DNA from: Metabacillus dongyingensis
GTDB lineage: Bacteria; Bacillota; Bacilli; Bacillales; Bacillaceae
Direction: 5' to 3'
Assembly: GCF_019933155.2 (NCBI RefSeq)
Contig: NZ_CP082944.1
Span: 4,900,001-4,964,000, forward strand
DNA length: 64,000 bases
A program made the position numbers and the translations under genes. Each line of letters starts with the position of its first letter. Within the stretch, counting starts at the first letter, position 1. A model generated the notes under the pieces. That model was not told the DNA's origin. It made no database searches and saw only the letters and a list, made by a program, of their open reading frames with translations. Positions 62,389 to 64,000 of the stretch are shown here, in pieces.

Positions 62389-63495
62389 ATGACAAACACA
62401 ATTATTCAGTTTAAGCAGGTTACAAAACAATATGACAATGATCCTGCTGTCCTCAATCATGTCAGTTTTGAAATCGAGCGCGGCAAATTTTATACACTTC
62501 TTGGTCCTTCAGGCTGCGGCAAGACAACTATTCTTCGGCTGATTGCCGGATTTACTGAAGCTTCTGAGGGAGAAATTCTTTTTAACGGAAAAAAAATAAA
62601 CGATGTTCCTGCTAACAAACGCCAAGTAAATACGGTGTTTCAGGATTATGCACTGTTTCCTCACTTGAATGTTTTTGAAAATGTTGCATTTGGACTGCGC
62701 ATTAAAAAAATGAATAATCGGGATATTGAATCGAAAGTAAAAGAAGCCTTAAGCTTTGTAAACCTTGATGGATATGAAAAAAGGGAAATTCGGGAAATGT
62801 CCGGAGGCCAGCGCCAGCGGGTCGCAATTGCACGTGCGATTGTCAATGAGCCGGAAGTGATTCTTCTTGATGAACCATTGTCAGCCCTGGACTTAAAGCT
62901 TCGCACTGAAATGCAGTACGAACTGCGCGAACTTCAGCAGCGTCTGGGCATTACCTTTATCTTTGTTACCCACGACCAGGAAGAAGCACTCGCGATGTCA
63001 GATGAAATTTTCGTTCTGGACAAAGGAAAAATACAGCAAAGCGGGACTCCGACTGATATATATGATGAGCCTATTAACCGCTTTGTTGCTGACTTTATTG
63101 GCGAATCCAATATTGTAAAAGGGACCATGCTTGAGGATTACCTTGTAGAATTCACCGGCAGACAATTTGAGTGTGTTGATCAGGGTCTGAACCCAAATGA
63201 ACCTATAGAGATCGTCATTCGTCCTGAAGATTTGGAAATCACTTCTTTGGAACGGGGAAAACTCCAAGTACGCGTTGATTCCCAATTGTTCCGCGGTGTT
63301 CATTATGAAATCAGCAGCTATGACAAGGATGGAAACGAATGGCTCGTGCATTCCACAAAGAAAGCCACTGTCGGAGATGAGATCGGCCTTTATTTTGACC
63401 CGGAAGCGATACATGTTATGAGATTCGGTGAGACCGAAGAGGAATTTGACAGACGTTTAGAAGCCTATGCAGATGGAGAAGAGCATGGAAAATAA
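62389..63495 (+). CDS. potA: Spermidine/putrescine ABC transporter ATP-binding protein
   Basis: A 368-residue importer ATPase. It has Walker [10 protein letters not shown], the Q-loop in [10 protein letters not shown], signature [10 protein letters not shown], Walker [13 protein letters not shown] and switch His in [13 protein letters not shown]-terminal TOBE domain follows ([12 protein letters not shown], residues ~250-340). It energises polyamine uptake with PotB, PotC and PotD. ATG at 62389 behind GAGGGAG is preferred over an earlier in-frame Met twelve codons upstream, which lacks a ribosome site. Its stop overlaps the potB start by 11 bp. Confidence 0.94.
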   Translation: MTNTIIQFKQVTKQYDNDPAVLNHVSFEIERGKFYTLLGPSGCGKTTILRLIAGFTEASEGEILFNGKKINDVPANKRQVNTVFQDYALFPHLNVFENVAFGLRIKKMNNRDIESKVKEALSFVNLDGYEKREIREMSGGQRQRVAIARAIVNEPEVILLDEPLSALDLKLRTEMQYELRELQQRLGITFIFVTHDQEEALAMSDEIFVLDKGKIQQSGTPTDIYDEPINRFVADFIGESNIVKGTMLEDYLVEFTGRQFECVDQGLNPNEPIEIVIRPEDLEITSLERGKLQVRVDSQLFRGVHYEISSYDKDGNEWLVHSTKKATVGDEIGLYFDPEAIHVMRFGETEEEFDRRLEAYADGEEHGK

Positions 63496-64000
63496 GCTGA
63501 CCCGAAATTTGTATATGATTCCCTATGCTCTTTGGATTGCTCTCTTTGTTATTGCACCGATTGTTCTAGTTCTCTATTATTCTTTTATTGATATTGAAGG
63601 AAACTTCTCGCTTGCCAATTATCAGAACTTCTTCACACCGGTCTACATGAAAATGACCTTGAGTTCATTTTGGTATGCTTTTTTGATTACAGCTCTTTCC
63701 CTGCTTATTGCATACCCAACTGCTTATTTGCTGACTTATACAAAGCATAAGCACCTTTGGCTGCTGCTGATTATTGTCCCTTCCTGGATTAATTTATTGT
63801 TAAAAGCCTATGCTTTTCTTGGCATTTTTGGTACGTACGGTGTTGCTAACAGCTTTTTAGAAGCAATCGGCATTGGCTCGCAGCAGTTATTGTTCACCGA
63901 TTTCAGTTTCATTTTTGTATCGGTTTATATCTTTATTCCATTTATGATTTTGCCTATATTCAATTCACTGAATGAATTAAATCCAACCCTGCTGGATGCA
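63485..64000 (+). CDS. potB: Spermidine/putrescine ABC transporter permease (partial)
   Basis: The first 172 residues of a permease, cut by the window end. It begins [20 protein letters not shown] and shows at least four membrane helices, including [33 protein letters not shown] and [20 protein letters not shown], typical of PotB/PotH. The start at 63485 overlaps potA. PotC and PotD are expected just beyond the window. Confidence 0.93.
   Translation, partial: MENKLTRNLYMIPYALWIALFVIAPIVLVLYYSFIDIEGNFSLANYQNFFTPVYMKMTLSSFWYAFLITALSLLIAYPTAYLLTYTKHKHLWLLLIIVPSWINLLLKAYAFLGIFGTYGVANSFLEAIGIGSQQLLFTDFSFIFVSVYIFIPFMILPIFNSLNELNPTLLDA

Overview
The window looks like chromosomal DNA from a low-GC, Gram-positive member of the Bacillaceae. 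Support comes from strong Bacillus-type ribosome binding sites, TTG and GTG starts, a quinol oxidase qoxABCD operon, a Bacillus-type yuk/ess type VII secretion locus, CcpA-type cre sites, and many proteins close to B. subtilis families (YwrABCD, NfrA, YvgN, YfmM, YwbD, YwbE, YxlJ, PepT). Two near-perfect Spo0J parS sites (4408 and 59114) and a cluster of DnaA-box-like sequences (581-727) suggest that the region is origin-proximal. From memory, several homologues (ywr, qox, nfrA, ywb, yxl, pepT) lie on the left origin-proximal arm in B. subtilis, which agrees. The species cannot be fixed from the sequence alone.

Layout. 1-455: truncated BglG/LicT-type antiterminator. 946-4337: split chromate transporter pair, gamma-glutamyltransferase and Lrp regulator (ywr-like cluster). 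4466-8531: DJ-1/Hsp31-like protein, NfrA reductase, GATE-domain membrane protein and an ATP-grasp ligase. 8936-13263: small membrane protein under a perfect cre site, convergent with qoxABCD. 13694-19749: topB, remains of a phosphotransferase gene, a DUF1801 protein, an ABC-F ATPase, a truncated bactofilin-like gene and an aldo/keto reductase. 20090-23764: IclR regulator beside kduI-kduD-kdgT (hexuronate and pectin breakdown) with two cre sites and a candidate operator. 24102-28177: phosphotransferase, DEAD-box helicase, cytochrome P450 and two small genes including ywbE. 28555-30599: actin-like ParM and a ParR-like partner next to an array of about 16 TGTATACA-like octamers resembling a centromere. 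30742-37960: acetyltransferase, hydrolase, rRNA methyltransferase, small proteins, quinone oxidoreductase, a 104-bp tandem repeat block, an unknown protein and RluF.

38075-51396 is the centrepiece. A 21-bp periodic repeat lies downstream of a complete type VIIb secretion operon (esxA-esaB-essB-essC-esaA-essA). Directly upstream, on the same strand, is a three-gene cassette: a lipoprotein, a 654-residue protein with an N-terminal lipase-like GHSLGG domain and a helical C-terminal half, and a small helical protein. This matches the logic of a reverse-arranged type VII lipase toxin (S. aureus TslA type) with a lipoprotein immunity factor and a targeting partner.

51663-64000: M20 amidohydrolase, cytoplasmic alpha-amylase, two-component system, zinc ribbon protein, DNA-3-methyladenine glycosylase, Gfo/Idh/MocA oxidoreductase with an internal parS site, PepT, a secreted repeat-rich peptidoglycan-binding protein, and the start of a potAB polyamine transporter operon that runs off the end. 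No tRNA, rRNA, insertion sequence or CRISPR array was seen.
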